The notes: generated by a model from the sequence alone, not told the origin. Positions 1 through 8,808 are shown, counted from the first letter of the stretch. The stretch: 64,000 nucleotides of DNA from Pedobacter rhizosphaerae (GCF_900111155.1 NZ_FOGG01000016.1:59389-123388), one strand, 5' to 3'. Translations and numbers: made by a program.

Positions 1-2
1 GG

Positions 3-311
3 AACTTTATTGCCCTTTCCTTGGCCGCACAAATGGTTAGCTTTCCACTTAGCCTGTACTATTTCCACCAGTTTCCAGTGTACTTTTTATTGGCAAATCT
101 GTTTATCTCTCTCCCCTTAGTGGTAATGATGTACTTAGGCATTATTATTTTAATTCCAGGAATGGGATTTCTATCTCCTATTCTCGAATGGATTATTAAT
201 AGTACAAATTTGATCTTGAAATGGATGGCTAATCTTCCATTTGCCACTATCTCCTCCGTTTGGATTAGCTTTCCTCAATTTATTTTATTGAGCCTGGCCT
301 TGTCTTTATGA
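3..311 (+). CDS. ComEC/Rec2-family membrane protein, fragment cut by window edge
   Basis: The reading frame is open from the window edge to a TGA at 309-311, so the N-terminus is missing. The visible ~100 residues are almost wholly hydrophobic, with at least two membrane-spanning stretches and the pattern of the last membrane helices of ComEC/Rec2 DNA-uptake channel proteins (F-A-L-S-L-A-A-Q followed by a PL-x-x-Y-x-F segment). ComEC carries single-stranded DNA across the inner membrane in competence. The frame ends inside a hydrophobic stretch, and the next gene begins at the same spot in an ATGA overlap and looks like the missing C-terminal part. The family call rests on only a short tail. 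Confidence 0.6.
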   Translation, partial: NFIALSLAAQMVSFPLSLYYFHQFPVYFLLANLFISLPLVVMMYLGIIILIPGMGFLSPILEWIINSTNLILKWMANLPFATISSVWISFPQFILLSLALSL

Positions 312-907
312 TATATGCCTTGACCCGATTTAATAAAAAATGGCTTTTTGCTTCCTTAGTGATATTCATCAGTTTTCAAATCTCTGTATTACATCGAGAT
401 GTACAGGCTTTAAGTCAACATCAGATTATTTTCTTCTCTTTGCGAAAAAACTATGCAGCAGGTTTTATAAAAGAAAGATCTGCTTTCCTTATAACAGATT
501 TAAAAAAAGATGATAAAAATTATCAGTTCTATGTTCAACCAGCTTTAGATCAGGCACAGATATTAAACGTCAACTTTTTATCTTTAAATAGAGACACCGT
601 TACCAGAGAAATTATTATTAGAGATCATCAGGTTGTTTTTCAAGGGTATAAAATGTTATTCATAGATCAGCGTTTAAACTATAAGGAACTCCAAATTGAT
701 GGCGAGTTTTCAGCGCTATGGCTTCATCAAAATACCCGGTTTAATTTAAATAAACGCCCCTCCCGGCTAAAGTTTAAATCTATTATTATTGATGCGACAA
801 ATAAAGATTACCAGACAGAAAAATTTGTAGCCTTTGCCAAAAATATTCACCTCAATGCACATATTTTAAAGAAAAATAAAGCATATTTGGTACAACTAAC
901 CCCTTAA
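308..907 (+). CDS. Probable C-terminal part of the ComEC-like protein in a second frame
   Basis: This is a 199-residue protein starting at an ATG that overlaps the preceding stop (ATGA). Residues about 12-28 form one membrane helix, followed by a soluble, mostly beta-type domain without recognisable catalytic motifs. Bacteroidota ComEC proteins commonly continue after the last helix into such a soluble tail, and the junction Leu-Ser-Leu / Met-Ile-Tyr reads smoothly across the two frames. The simplest readings are a frameshift within comEC (natural or an assembly error) or two translationally coupled polypeptides. The crotonase gene starts 2 nt after its stop. No independent function is recognised. 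Confidence 0.45.
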   Translation: MIYALTRFNKKWLFASLVIFISFQISVLHRDVQALSQHQIIFFSLRKNYAAGFIKERSAFLITDLKKDDKNYQFYVQPALDQAQILNVNFLSLNRDTVTREIIIRDHQVVFQGYKMLFIDQRLNYKELQIDGEFSALWLHQNTRFNLNKRPSRLKFKSIIIDATNKDYQTEKFVAFAKNIHLNAHILKKNKAYLVQLTP

Positions 908-909
908 AT

Positions 910-1686
910 ATGGAAAGCTTGGTTTTGTATAGTGTTCAAGATAGGATTGCCACCATAACCCTTAACAGGCCCGATAAAAGGAATGCGCTAAACCCGCAGT
1001 TAATTTCAGACTTAACAGAAGCATTTATTCAATCGGCAGAAGATGATTTGGTAAAAGTTATTGTTTTAAAGGCCAATGGTGATGCTTTTAGTGCTGGTGC
1101 AGACTTAGAATACTTGCAACAATTGCAGCACAATTCATTTGAAGAGAATGTTGCAGATACCAATCGACTAAAGAAACTATTTACCACTATTTATTACCTG
1201 CCAAAAATCGTTATTGCGCAGGTAGAAGGACATGCCATTGCCGGAGGTTGCGGGCTGGCCACCATTTGCGATATTATTTTTGCCACACCAGAGAGCAATT
1301 TCGGTTATACGGAAGTTAAAATTGGTTTTGTTCCGGCACTTGTTTCTTGCTTTTTAATGCAAAAGGTAAATGAAACCGTGGCAAAAGAGATTTTACTAAC
1401 AGGCAAAACTTTCGATGCAGCGCAGGCCTTAAAATATAATTTGATAAACTTTGTAACAAACAGTGCTGATATTGATCAAAAAGTAACTGAATTTGCACTA
1501 AGTTTGTGCAGGGAGAGTTCAGGAAATTCATTAATGGTTACTAAACAGCTGATTACTCAAACTATAAACCCTACCTTAGAAAGAAGTTTGGAAACTGCTG
1601 CTCAAATAAATGCATTAGTGAGAGACAGTAACGATTTCAAAAAAGGAATCGCCTCTTTTCTGAACAAAGAGAAAATTAATTGGTAA
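910..1686 (+). CDS. Enoyl-CoA hydratase/isomerase family protein (crotonase fold)
   Basis: At 258 residues this is the normal length for a crotonase. The NRPDKRNAL motif (residues 19-27), the oxyanion-hole segment F-S-A-G-A-D-L (60-66) and the second oxyanion segment A-I-A-G-G-C-G-L (109-116) are visible. Of the two glutamates used by classical enoyl-CoA hydratases, the first (G-G-C-E-L) is Gly115 here, while the second is kept as Glu135 in F-G-Y-T-E-V-K-I-G. That pattern fits an isomerase or another acyl-CoA reaction at least as well as hydration. The substrate cannot be read from the sequence. It follows the comEC-like fragment by 2 nt, so the genes may be cotranscribed. Confidence 0.85.
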   Translation: MESLVLYSVQDRIATITLNRPDKRNALNPQLISDLTEAFIQSAEDDLVKVIVLKANGDAFSAGADLEYLQQLQHNSFEENVADTNRLKKLFTTIYYLPKIVIAQVEGHAIAGGCGLATICDIIFATPESNFGYTEVKIGFVPALVSCFLMQKVNETVAKEILLTGKTFDAAQALKYNLINFVTNSADIDQKVTEFALSLCRESSGNSLMVTKQLITQTINPTLERSLETAAQINALVRDSNDFKKGIASFLNKEKINW

Positions 1687-1706
1687 CAAAAACTAAACAT
1701 CATATC

Positions 1707-2387
1707 ATGTTCAAATCAATCAAAACTAGCTTTATAGCTTTAATTTTAGTAGGCAGTGCTATTATTGCTCATGCCCAAAAGAAACTAACAGAAGGTACTT
1801 TAACCTATGGCTTAGAATATAAATTAACAGATGAGCAAAAATCTCAGATGGGCGGTGTAGAACCACCTGCAGAGTTAAAAGTTAAATTCAACAATGGTTT
1901 AACCAAAATCGAAATGGAACAAGGTCCTGCCTTAATTGGTATTATTTCAGATAATAATCAAAAAACAGGATTAATCTTAGTGGATGTTCCGGTTGCTCAA
2001 AAACAGTATGCCGTAAAACAATCTAAAGAAGATGTAGCAAAAGCGATGGGTGATTTACCTAAATATTCTGACTTTAAAGCTTCTGGCGAAAAACAAACCA
2101 TTGCAGGTTATAGTGCAGAAAAATACACTTTTAAAGACGATAAAGGTGCTACTTTAGAACTTTGGGCAACTAAAGATTTAGATCTTCCAAATGTTGGCGC
2201 ACAAAATTATTTCCCTGGTTTAAATGCTTTCCCGGTTAAATATACTTTAACCCAAAGAGGTGTTTTAACTACCACAACTCTAAAAGCTGTTTCTGAAGCT
2301 AAAGTAGGTGCTATTTCTATTGCTGTTCCGGCAGGATATGAAGAAACCACCATGCAGGCATTAATGTCGATGAGCGGCGGCGAGTAA
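1707..2387 (+). CDS. Exported protein of unknown function (DUF4412-like)
   Basis: The 226-residue protein has a clear signal peptide (MFKSIKTSF, hydrophobic core, A-H-A-Q cleavage area near residue 21). The ATG at 1707 is preferred over an upstream TTG inside the crotonase gene because it places the signal peptide at the N-terminus. The mature part has the look of small Bacteroidota periplasmic DUF4412-type proteins: a repeated 'Y-x-A-E-K-Y-T-F-K-D' style segment and alternating beta strands. No catalytic residues are evident. A hairpin with a T-run follows the stop codon. The family label is tentative and the function unknown. Confidence 0.7.
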   Translation: MFKSIKTSFIALILVGSAIIAHAQKKLTEGTLTYGLEYKLTDEQKSQMGGVEPPAELKVKFNNGLTKIEMEQGPALIGIISDNNQKTGLILVDVPVAQKQYAVKQSKEDVAKAMGDLPKYSDFKASGEKQTIAGYSAEKYTFKDDKGATLELWATKDLDLPNVGAQNYFPGLNAFPVKYTLTQRGVLTTTTLKAVSEAKVGAISIAVPAGYEETTMQALMSMSGGE

Positions 2388-2411
2388 TTTTATTCTTAAC
2401 AAATCTTTAAA

Positions 2412-2469
2412 GGCTTTTTAACTGCTGGCATTTTATTAAATTAGCCAAAAAGTTAAAAGGCTTTTTTTA
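2412..2469 (+). terminator. Intrinsic terminator after the exported protein gene
   Basis: Arms GGCTTTTTAACT (2412-2423) and AGTTAAAAGGCT-like sequence (2451-2462) can pair with one G-U, and a run of seven Ts follows. It lies between the upstream stop (2387) and the next start (2483). Confidence 0.55.
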
Positions 2470-2482
2470 TAACTTATAATTT

Positions 2483-4651
2483 ATGATCAAACACTTACTA
2501 TTCAGATTATCTTTGGCCTGCATCTTTATATGCGGTTTTTCTAAGGCCAATGCTCAGGGAATCAATTGGACCAAAGATGGTAATGCTTACTACCAAAATT
2601 CGGGTGGAGAAATCGTTTCGGTTACTTTACCTAAAAACGAACGTAAAACGGTTATATCTCGTTCATTATTAACGCCAGCTGGTACTGGTAATGCCATTGC
2701 AGTAAGAAGTTTTCAGCTTTCAGACGATGGTACCAAAGCGCTTATTTACACGAATAGTAAAAAAGTTTGGCGTTATGATACCCGTGGCGATTACTGGTTG
2801 GCAGATTTAACAACAAACAAGCTAACACAGATTGGTAAAGATAAACCTGCATCTTCTTTAATGTTTGCCAAGCTATCGCCAGATGGCAGTAAGGTAGCTT
2901 ATGTAAGCAAGCATAATTTATATGTTGAAAATGTAGACGGAAGTAACGCAAAAGCTTTAACTACCAACGGTACGGACAGAATGATTAATGGTACGTTTGA
3001 TTGGGTTTATGAAGAAGAGTTTGATTGCAGAGATGGCTTTAGATGGAGCCCGGATGGAAAATCTATCGCCTACTGGCAGATTGATGCAACTAAAATCAAA
3101 AACTTTTTAATGATTAACAATACCGATTCTATTTATCCCTACACCATCCCTGTAGAATACCCTAAAGTAGGAGAAAATCCATCTGCCTGCAAAGTGGGTG
3201 TAGTAGATGTGGCCACTGCCCAAACCAAATGGTTAGCCGTACCTGGAGATAACATTCAGCATTATATTCCAAGGATGCAATGGGTTCCAAACAGCAATGA
3301 AATTATTTTGCAACAATTGAACAGAGAACAAAATGAAAGCAAAATATTTATTTGCGATGCCAATTCCGGTTCAGCTAAAGCAATTTACACTGAAAAAGCT
3401 AAAGCCTGGATCGATGCACAGAATGATTGGAAATGGTTAAATGACAATAAAGAATTTACGATTTTATCAGATAAAGATGGTTGGAGCCACCTCTACAGAA
3501 TCAGTTTAGATGGAAAAAAAGAAACATTGGTTACTAAAGGCAACTATGATGTAATAGAGGTAAAGTTAATTGATGTAAAAAATAATGTGGTCTATTTCCT
3601 GGCTTCGCCAACCAACGCCACGCAGAAATATCTATTCAAAACCAAATTAGATGGAAAGGGAAAACTAGAACAGGTTACTCCTTCTATTTTACCTGGCACT
3701 CATAATTACGACATCTCTCCAAATGCAGCTTTTGCTATACACAACTATAACAGTTCGGTAGTAAGGCCGGTAACAGAATGGATGAACTTTACCACAGGGA
3801 ATCCGTTAAGCATGGATGGAAGCATTACAAGTCAACTGGCCAAACAAGAGGCGCCAAAAAACAAGGTTGAATTCTTCAAGGTAACTACCGAAGATGGTAT
3901 TGAACTGGATGGATGGATGAAAAAGCCCGATAATTTTAATCCAAATAAGAAATATCCTGTAGTGTTTTATGTTTATGGAGAACCAGCCTCTCCTACCGCG
4001 ACTGATGTTTACAGTGCCGGAAAGAATTTTTTATATGCTGGCGATATGGCTAAAGATGGGTATATCTATATTTCTATGGATAACAGAGGGGCACCAGTAC
4101 CTAAGGGTAGTGCCTGGCGTAAAGGCATTTATAAGAATATTGGTATATTAAACGTTCGCGACCAGGCAATGGCCGCTAAAAAATTATTGGCTACAAATGC
4201 ATTTATGGATAAAGACCGTGTTGCAGTTTGGGGATGGAGCGGAGGTGGTTCTTCTACCTTAAATCTCTTATTTCAGTATCCTGAAATCTATAAAACGGGA
4301 ATTGCTATTGCTGCGGTTGGAAATCAGTTAACTTACGATAACATCTACCAGGAGCGCTACATGGGTACACCATTCCCAAGTAATGAAGCTTATGTAAAAG
4401 GATCGCCAATTACTTACGCTAAAAATTTAAAAGGAAATTTACTTTATATCCATGGCACTGGTGACGATAACGTACATTATCAAAATGCAGAAATGCTGAT
4501 TAATGAGTTAGTTAAAAACAAGAAGGTTTTCCAGTTAATGAGTTACCCGAACAGAACGCACAGTATTTCTGAAGGAGAAGGGACCAGTGAGCATTTAGCC
4601 TTAACTTTTACCAAGTTCTTGAGAGATAATTGTCCTCCGGGAGCAAAATAA
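2483..4651 (+). CDS. Dipeptidyl peptidase IV (S9B serine peptidase)
   Basis: The 722-residue protein has an N-terminal signal peptide (cleavage near A-N-A-Q, residue ~25), a beta-propeller domain and a C-terminal alpha/beta-hydrolase domain. The substrate-binding glutamates appear in D-W-V-Y-E-E-E-F (173-180), diagnostic of DPP IV. The catalytic triad is Ser586 in G-W-S-G-G-G, Asp661 in H-G-T-G-D-D-N-V-H-Y and His693 in N-R-T-H-S-I. It should remove Xaa-Pro or Xaa-Ala dipeptides from peptides in the periplasm. It is a single gene bounded by terminators on both sides, so it is probably transcribed alone. Confidence 0.95.
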   Translation: MIKHLLFRLSLACIFICGFSKANAQGINWTKDGNAYYQNSGGEIVSVTLPKNERKTVISRSLLTPAGTGNAIAVRSFQLSDDGTKALIYTNSKKVWRYDTRGDYWLADLTTNKLTQIGKDKPASSLMFAKLSPDGSKVAYVSKHNLYVENVDGSNAKALTTNGTDRMINGTFDWVYEEEFDCRDGFRWSPDGKSIAYWQIDATKIKNFLMINNTDSIYPYTIPVEYPKVGENPSACKVGVVDVATAQTKWLAVPGDNIQHYIPRMQWVPNSNEIILQQLNREQNESKIFICDANSGSAKAIYTEKAKAWIDAQNDWKWLNDNKEFTILSDKDGWSHLYRISLDGKKETLVTKGNYDVIEVKLIDVKNNVVYFLASPTNATQKYLFKTKLDGKGKLEQVTPSILPGTHNYDISPNAAFAIHNYNSSVVRPVTEWMNFTTGNPLSMDGSITSQLAKQEAPKNKVEFFKVTTEDGIELDGWMKKPDNFNPNKKYPVVFYVYGEPASPTATDVYSAGKNFLYAGDMAKDGYIYISMDNRGAPVPKGSAWRKGIYKNIGILNVRDQAMAAKKLLATNAFMDKDRVAVWGWSGGGSSTLNLLFQYPEIYKTGIAIAAVGNQLTYDNIYQERYMGTPFPSNEAYVKGSPITYAKNLKGNLLYIHGTGDDNVHYQNAEMLINELVKNKKVFQLMSYPNRTHSISEGEGTSEHLALTFTKFLRDNCPPGAK

Positions 4652-4660
4652 ATATTACAG

Positions 4661-4684
4661 AGCAGCTTTAGGGCTGCTTTTTTT
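4661..4684 (+). terminator. Intrinsic terminator of the DPP IV gene
   Basis: AGCAGC (4661-4666), a 6-nt loop, GCTGCT (4673-4678), then seven Ts. It sits between the convergent DPP IV and DUF3307 genes and overlaps the end of the latter. Confidence 0.75.
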
Positions 4685-5393
4685 ATGCAATTAAATATTG
4701 AGTAAACATCGCGGCCGCAATGGCTATTCCAAAGCTTAATAGCGTGCCAATAAGTACATATTCTGTGAGTTTGATATCATTGGCCTTCGTTAGATCCCCA
4801 AAGCGGAAAATTGATTTCGCTCCCAGGAGAAACCCCACAGCTTCAAAATGATTAGTGAGTATGAACAGAAAAATAAGTGCGCGTTCTAGTATTCCAATAT
4901 ATTTCCCAGCATTTTGAAGCGATTGTGGTGTTTGCGATTGATTAGGAGGAAGCCATTTGGCAATGATTACACGCATAATGATGGATGTAGGCATGGTTAG
5001 AAAAACCAGTCCTGAAATGATAATCCAGGTATTGATCTCATTAATATAACTGATGTTAATTTTTCCCTTGTAAGCAAAATGCCAAACCACTACAATGCTG
5101 CAGAAGTGAAGAATCTGATCTATAAAAAACAAAATTCTTGCATTCTTCCTATTTTGAAACAGGATTTTCAGTGCGTCGATAAGGAGATGTAGCCCTCCTA
5201 TTGACAGTGCAACTTTCCAAATGGAGAGATCAAAAAAGATTAAGAAAATTAAAACCACATGGATTCCAACATGGAGATATAATTTCCAGGATTTTAACTT
5301 CTTTTGCTCTTTGTCCTTTACCCATGAATTGGGTTGCAGGAAAAAATCTCCTATTAAATGTGCAAGAATAAGTTTAACAAGGTAGATATCCAT
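4683..5393 (-). CDS. DUF3307 multi-spanning membrane protein
   Basis: The 236-residue protein begins with the typical DUF3307 pattern L-x-L-A-H-L-I-G-D-F-F-L-Q-P (residues 7-21), followed by K-x-K-S-W-x-L-Y-L-H-V-G-I-H and several hydrophobic helices. The conserved His and Asp residues inside a membrane segment suggest a membrane-embedded enzyme, but no activity is established for the family. Its ATG overlaps the satD stop codon by one base (TAATG), so the two are translationally coupled, and pairing with SatD is the best clue to its role. Confidence 0.85.
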   Translation of the reverse strand: MDIYLVKLILAHLIGDFFLQPNSWVKDKEQKKLKSWKLYLHVGIHVVLIFLIFFDLSIWKVALSIGGLHLLIDALKILFQNRKNARILFFIDQILHFCSIVVVWHFAYKGKINISYINEINTWIIISGLVFLTMPTSIIMRVIIAKWLPPNQSQTPQSLQNAGKYIGILERALIFLFILTNHFEAVGFLLGAKSIFRFGDLTKANDIKLTEYVLIGTLLSFGIAIAAAMFTQYLIA

Positions 5394-5998
5394 TATACTG
5401 ACAATAGTTGGTTTAATTTTTTACGAAATAATTTATCCATTTCCATAATCTCCGAAAAATGAGCACGTTTTAGTGCCTCACTTACAGAAGATTGTGTTCT
5501 TCCTGAAATAACCGCTAACTCACTTTGCAGTATATTTTCATGTTCCAGTGCATGTTTAACCATTTCAGCGGCTACTATTCCCCAACTATCCATGGCAATT
5601 AGCGATAGTTTAAGTAAAACATTAATTTCCTCATCAAATTGAGGAAAATCAGTTTTGATTGATAGATTTACCTTGCTCTGCTTCAACCTGTCAAATGCAA
5701 TACCTGAGTTCACAAAAACATCCCCACTGGCTTCGGTAAGTTTCGCTCTCTTAGTCTTTATATTGCCTAAACCCACCCCCATTCGCACATCGGCTGCTTT
5801 ATTGGTTCTGATGCAGGCTTTTAAATATATGGCGCTTTTAAGGGCCTCCTCTGCCTTTACCTCTAATTGAAAGCTATCACCTCGGTATATCTCCCATTTA
5901 TGTCCTCCCACTTTTTTTAAAGCAGTTTTTAGGCCCTCAAGCCATGTCTCTTTCAGCTTCCTTGAACCTACAATATCTCCTGTAATGATGCAAACCAT
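5393..5998 (-). CDS. SatD family protein with C-terminal helix-turn-helix
   Basis: This 201-residue protein opens with the SatD signature I-T-G-D-I-V-G-S-R and continues with Y-R-G-D-S-F-Q-L and V-R-M-G-V-G-L-G. The C-terminal ~50 residues (L-Q-S-E-L-A-V-I-S-G-R-T-Q-S-S-V-S-E-A-L) read as a helix-turn-helix, so DNA binding is plausible. The molecular function of the family is not settled. It is the first gene of a two-gene unit with the DUF3307 protein. The intergenic region upstream holds four regularly spaced palindromes (6037-6140) that are attractive candidates for its own binding sites; that link is inference. Confidence 0.85.
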   Translation of the reverse strand: MVCIITGDIVGSRKLKETWLEGLKTALKKVGGHKWEIYRGDSFQLEVKAEEALKSAIYLKACIRTNKAADVRMGVGLGNIKTKRAKLTEASGDVFVNSGIAFDRLKQSKVNLSIKTDFPQFDEEINVLLKLSLIAMDSWGIVAAEMVKHALEHENILQSELAVISGRTQSSVSEALKRAHFSEIMEMDKLFRKKLNQLLSV

Positions 5999-6036
5999 AA
6001 TACAATATCGAATTAATAAAGCTAACTTCCAAATAA

Positions 6037-6140
6037 TATCGGCTATTTAGCCGATATTTCAAATTATCGGTTAATTGCACGATATTAAAAAATATCGGCT
6101 TTTTAGCCGATAAAAACCATTATCGGGTAATCACCCGATA
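6037..6140. promoter_or_regulatory. Array of four 20-bp palindromic operator-like sites at 28-bp period
   Basis: Sites start at 6037, 6065, 6093 and 6121, each exactly 20 bp long and 28 bp apart. Site 1 is TATCGGCTATTTAGCCGATA, site 3 TATCGGCTTTTTAGCCGATA and site 4 TATCGGGTAATCACCCGATA. Site 2 (TATCGGTTAATTGCACGATA) is degenerate in its right half. The common form is TATCGG-N8-CCGATA. The array lies between divergent satD and the repair exonuclease gene, with the last site ending 40 bp before the exonuclease ATG. Dyad symmetry plus fixed spacing indicates cooperative binding by a dimeric regulator; SatD's helix-turn-helix is the nearest candidate. Confidence 0.75.
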
Positions 6141-6180
6141 ACGCACTAAAACTTATGTCCTTATTTCTTGTTTAATAAGC

Positions 6181-7212
6181 ATGTCGTTAATTGAATTCAC
6201 CAAAAGGGGTATTTATTGTAAACAAGGAGATTTCTATATTGATCCCTGGTGGCCTGTTGATTATGCTGTAACTACCCATGGCCACAGCGATCATGTGCGG
6301 TTTGGAAACAAGCACTATCTCTGTCAAACCTTAACCAAGCCTATTATTAAGCGTAGAATAAGTGAAGATCTCTCTGTAGATACGCTTGATTATGGCAAGC
6401 ACATCAAAAGGAACGGCGTAGATATTTCATTTTTTCCTGCCGGGCATATTATAGGCTCTGCCCAGGTTCGTTTAGAATATAAGGGAGAAGTTTGCGTGGT
6501 TTCGGGCGACTATAAAATTGAGGCCGATGGCATTTCCGATCCATTCGAACCGGTTAAATGCCATAGTTTTGTTTCGGAGAGTACCTTTGGGTTGCCCGTT
6601 TATAAATGGCAAAAACAAGATGTTGTTTTTAATGGAATTAAGAATTGGGTTAACGACAACATCAAACAACAAAAAACAAGTGTGCTTATTGCTTATAGCT
6701 TAGGAAAAGCACAACGCTTAATTAAGAACCTGGCAGGCAGCGCTCCCATCTACGTTCACAATAGTATTGCCAACTTAAATGAAGTCATTATCAATGCAGG
6801 CGTAAACCTACCAGAAACGATAAGAATTACCCCTGCCCACACCAAAGATGAATTACAACAAGGAATTTTAATTGTTCCTCCTGCCATGAGAGACAGCAAA
6901 TGGATTAAAAGCTTAAATCATCCGGTTACCGGAATCTGCTCGGGCTGGATGCAGGTGCGGGCACACCGGCGCTGGCAAAGCGCAGATGCCGGCTTTGCCT
7001 TAAGTGATCATGCCGATTGGCCTGGTCTCCTTGAAGCGATAAGCGCTACGGGTGCCGAAAAAGTATATGTTACTCATGGTTTTACTGCCGCCTTTAGCAG
7101 GTATTTAAACGACAACGGATTATCATCTGTAGAGGTTACAACCAAATTTGGACAGGAAGATGATGAAGAAAATAAAGCAGATCTTGCTGAGGCGCAAATC
7201 AATAAATCATAA
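6181..7212 (+). CDS. Ligase-associated DNA exonuclease (metallo-beta-lactamase fold)
   Basis: The 343-residue protein belongs to the MBL/beta-CASP-like group found beside ATP-dependent ligases. The metal-binding motif H-x-H-x-D-H is at residues 33-38 (T-H-G-H-S-D-H), further metal-site histidines lie in P-A-G-H-I-I-G-S and S-D-H-A-D-W, and V-T-H-G-F is near the C-terminus. The related family member in the Pseudomonas four-gene cluster is an exonuclease on DNA ends. The ligase gene starts 4 nt downstream, so the two are almost certainly cotranscribed. The palindromic array at 6037-6140 sits just upstream and may control it. Confidence 0.9.
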   Translation: MSLIEFTKRGIYCKQGDFYIDPWWPVDYAVTTHGHSDHVRFGNKHYLCQTLTKPIIKRRISEDLSVDTLDYGKHIKRNGVDISFFPAGHIIGSAQVRLEYKGEVCVVSGDYKIEADGISDPFEPVKCHSFVSESTFGLPVYKWQKQDVVFNGIKNWVNDNIKQQKTSVLIAYSLGKAQRLIKNLAGSAPIYVHNSIANLNEVIINAGVNLPETIRITPAHTKDELQQGILIVPPAMRDSKWIKSLNHPVTGICSGWMQVRAHRRWQSADAGFALSDHADWPGLLEAISATGAEKVYVTHGFTAAFSRYLNDNGLSSVEVTTKFGQEDDEENKADLAEAQINKS

Positions 7213-7215
7213 ATT

Positions 7216-8808
7216 ATGAAGCGCTTCGCCCAACTCATCCAACAGCTTGAATTAAGCAACAAAACCAACGACAAAATAGCCGCCCTGGTGAACTATTTCA
7301 ATACCGCTGACGATCAGGATAAGGTTTGGGTTATTGCCTTGTTTACAGGAAAGAAGCCTAAAAGGCCCATCAAGTCTGCCCTGCTTAAATATTGGGCTAT
7401 AGAAATTACAGCAACTCCAGAATGGCTATTTACAGAAAGCTATCATAATGTAGGAGACTTAAGCGAAACAATTGCCTTGCTGCTCCCTCCTGCAGAACAT
7501 AGAATAGATCTTCAGCTTCATACCTGGATTGAAAACCTGCAAGAGCTTGAAGGCCAAACAGACGAAGCTAAGAAGGAGTTTATTTTAAACGCCTGGAATA
7601 GTCTGGAGACGCAGGAAAGGTTCATTTTTAACAAATTAATTTCAGGAAACTTTAGAATAGGTGTTTCCAATAAAATGCTCGTAAACGCTTTGGCTAAGCA
7701 GCGTGATTTGGAAAGCACCCAAATTATGCACAGCATTATGGGTAAATGGAATCCTTATGAGATTACCTTTACGGAGCTGGTGAATGGTGCCCATGTTAAT
7801 ACCGATAACTCCTGGCCTTATCCGTTTTGCCTGGCTTATGCACTCGAAAACGAGCCTGAAAAACTGGGAGATATTAAAGATTGGCAAGCAGAATGGAAAT
7901 GGGATGGTATACGAGGGCAAATTGTTAAGCGTAATGGCGAATTATTTATTTGGTCGAGAGGTGAAGAATTGGTAACGGAACAGTTTCCTGAATTACATTT
8001 TCTGATTGATGATTTGCCTGATGGTACTGTTTTAGATGGAGAAATATTAGCAGTTAAAAATAAGCAGGTATTATCATTTAGCACCCTACAACAACGGCTA
8101 AATAGAAAGGTGATTAGTAAGAAGCAACTGGATGATGCACCGATAGGATTTTTCACCTACGATTTATTAGAGTTTGATGCTCAGGATTTAAGAACACAGC
8201 CCTTAAAAGACAGACGTCAAAAACTAGCAAAACTCATTAATAGCTTAGCAGAATCCTCAGTTATGCTATCTCCGGTTATAGATTGTTCTTCCTGGGAGAA
8301 ATTAGCCGAATTAAGACAAGATTCAAGGTCTATAAACAGCGAGGGTATTATGCTCAAAAAGCTAGATTCTCAGTACCATAGTGGACGTAAACGTGGCGAC
8401 TGGTGGAAATGGAAAATTAATCCTTATACTGTTGATGCAGTAATGATTTATGCTCAGAAAGGGAGCGGCAGGCGTGCCAATTTCTTTACCGATTATACTT
8501 TTGCCGTTCGTGATGGAGAAAATCTGGTAACCATTGCAAAGGCATATTCCGGATTAACAGATAAAGAAATTAAGGCTGTAAATTCATTCGTTAATAAAAA
8601 TGCAATTGAAAAATTCGGGCCGGTACGTACCGTTAAACCCGAATTAGTTTTTGAAATTGCCTTTGAAGGAATTGCAGAAAGTAAACGTCATAAAGCTGGC
8701 TTAGCACTGCGCTTTCCCCGTATTCTTCGCTGGCGAACAGATAAAAAGGCAAGTGAGATTAATACGCTGGAAGATTTAAGGCAATTACTTCAGTCTACAC
8801 TAGATTAA
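7216..8808 (+). CDS. ATP-dependent DNA ligase (repair-cluster type)
   Basis: The 530-residue protein has an N-terminal DNA-binding domain, a nucleotidyltransferase domain with the adenylated lysine Lys228 in the K-x-D-G motif (W-K-W-D-G-I-R), and an OB-fold domain. Downstream ligase motifs are visible: E-G-I-M-L-K-K, and the closing W-W-K-W-K. It seals nicks using ATP and is distinct from the essential NAD-dependent LigA. With the upstream exonuclease, the Lhr-like helicase and PdeM it forms the known ligase-associated DNA damage response set. Its stop overlaps by 4 nt the stop of the convergent outer-membrane protein gene. Confidence 0.93.
   Translation: MKRFAQLIQQLELSNKTNDKIAALVNYFNTADDQDKVWVIALFTGKKPKRPIKSALLKYWAIEITATPEWLFTESYHNVGDLSETIALLLPPAEHRIDLQLHTWIENLQELEGQTDEAKKEFILNAWNSLETQERFIFNKLISGNFRIGVSNKMLVNALAKQRDLESTQIMHSIMGKWNPYEITFTELVNGAHVNTDNSWPYPFCLAYALENEPEKLGDIKDWQAEWKWDGIRGQIVKRNGELFIWSRGEELVTEQFPELHFLIDDLPDGTVLDGEILAVKNKQVLSFSTLQQRLNRKVISKKQLDDAPIGFFTYDLLEFDAQDLRTQPLKDRRQKLAKLINSLAESSVMLSPVIDCSSWEKLAELRQDSRSINSEGIMLKKLDSQYHSGRKRGDWWKWKINPYTVDAVMIYAQKGSGRRANFFTDYTFAVRDGENLVTIAKAYSGLTDKEIKAVNSFVNKNAIEKFGPVRTVKPELVFEIAFEGIAESKRHKAGLALRFPRILRWRTDKKASEINTLEDLRQLLQSTLD

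Noticed and set aside
6037..6140. CRISPR-like array, because of the regular 28-bp period
   Set aside because: The repeated unit is itself a palindrome with variable centre, only 8 bp separate the units and there are no spacer-length unique segments or cas genes.
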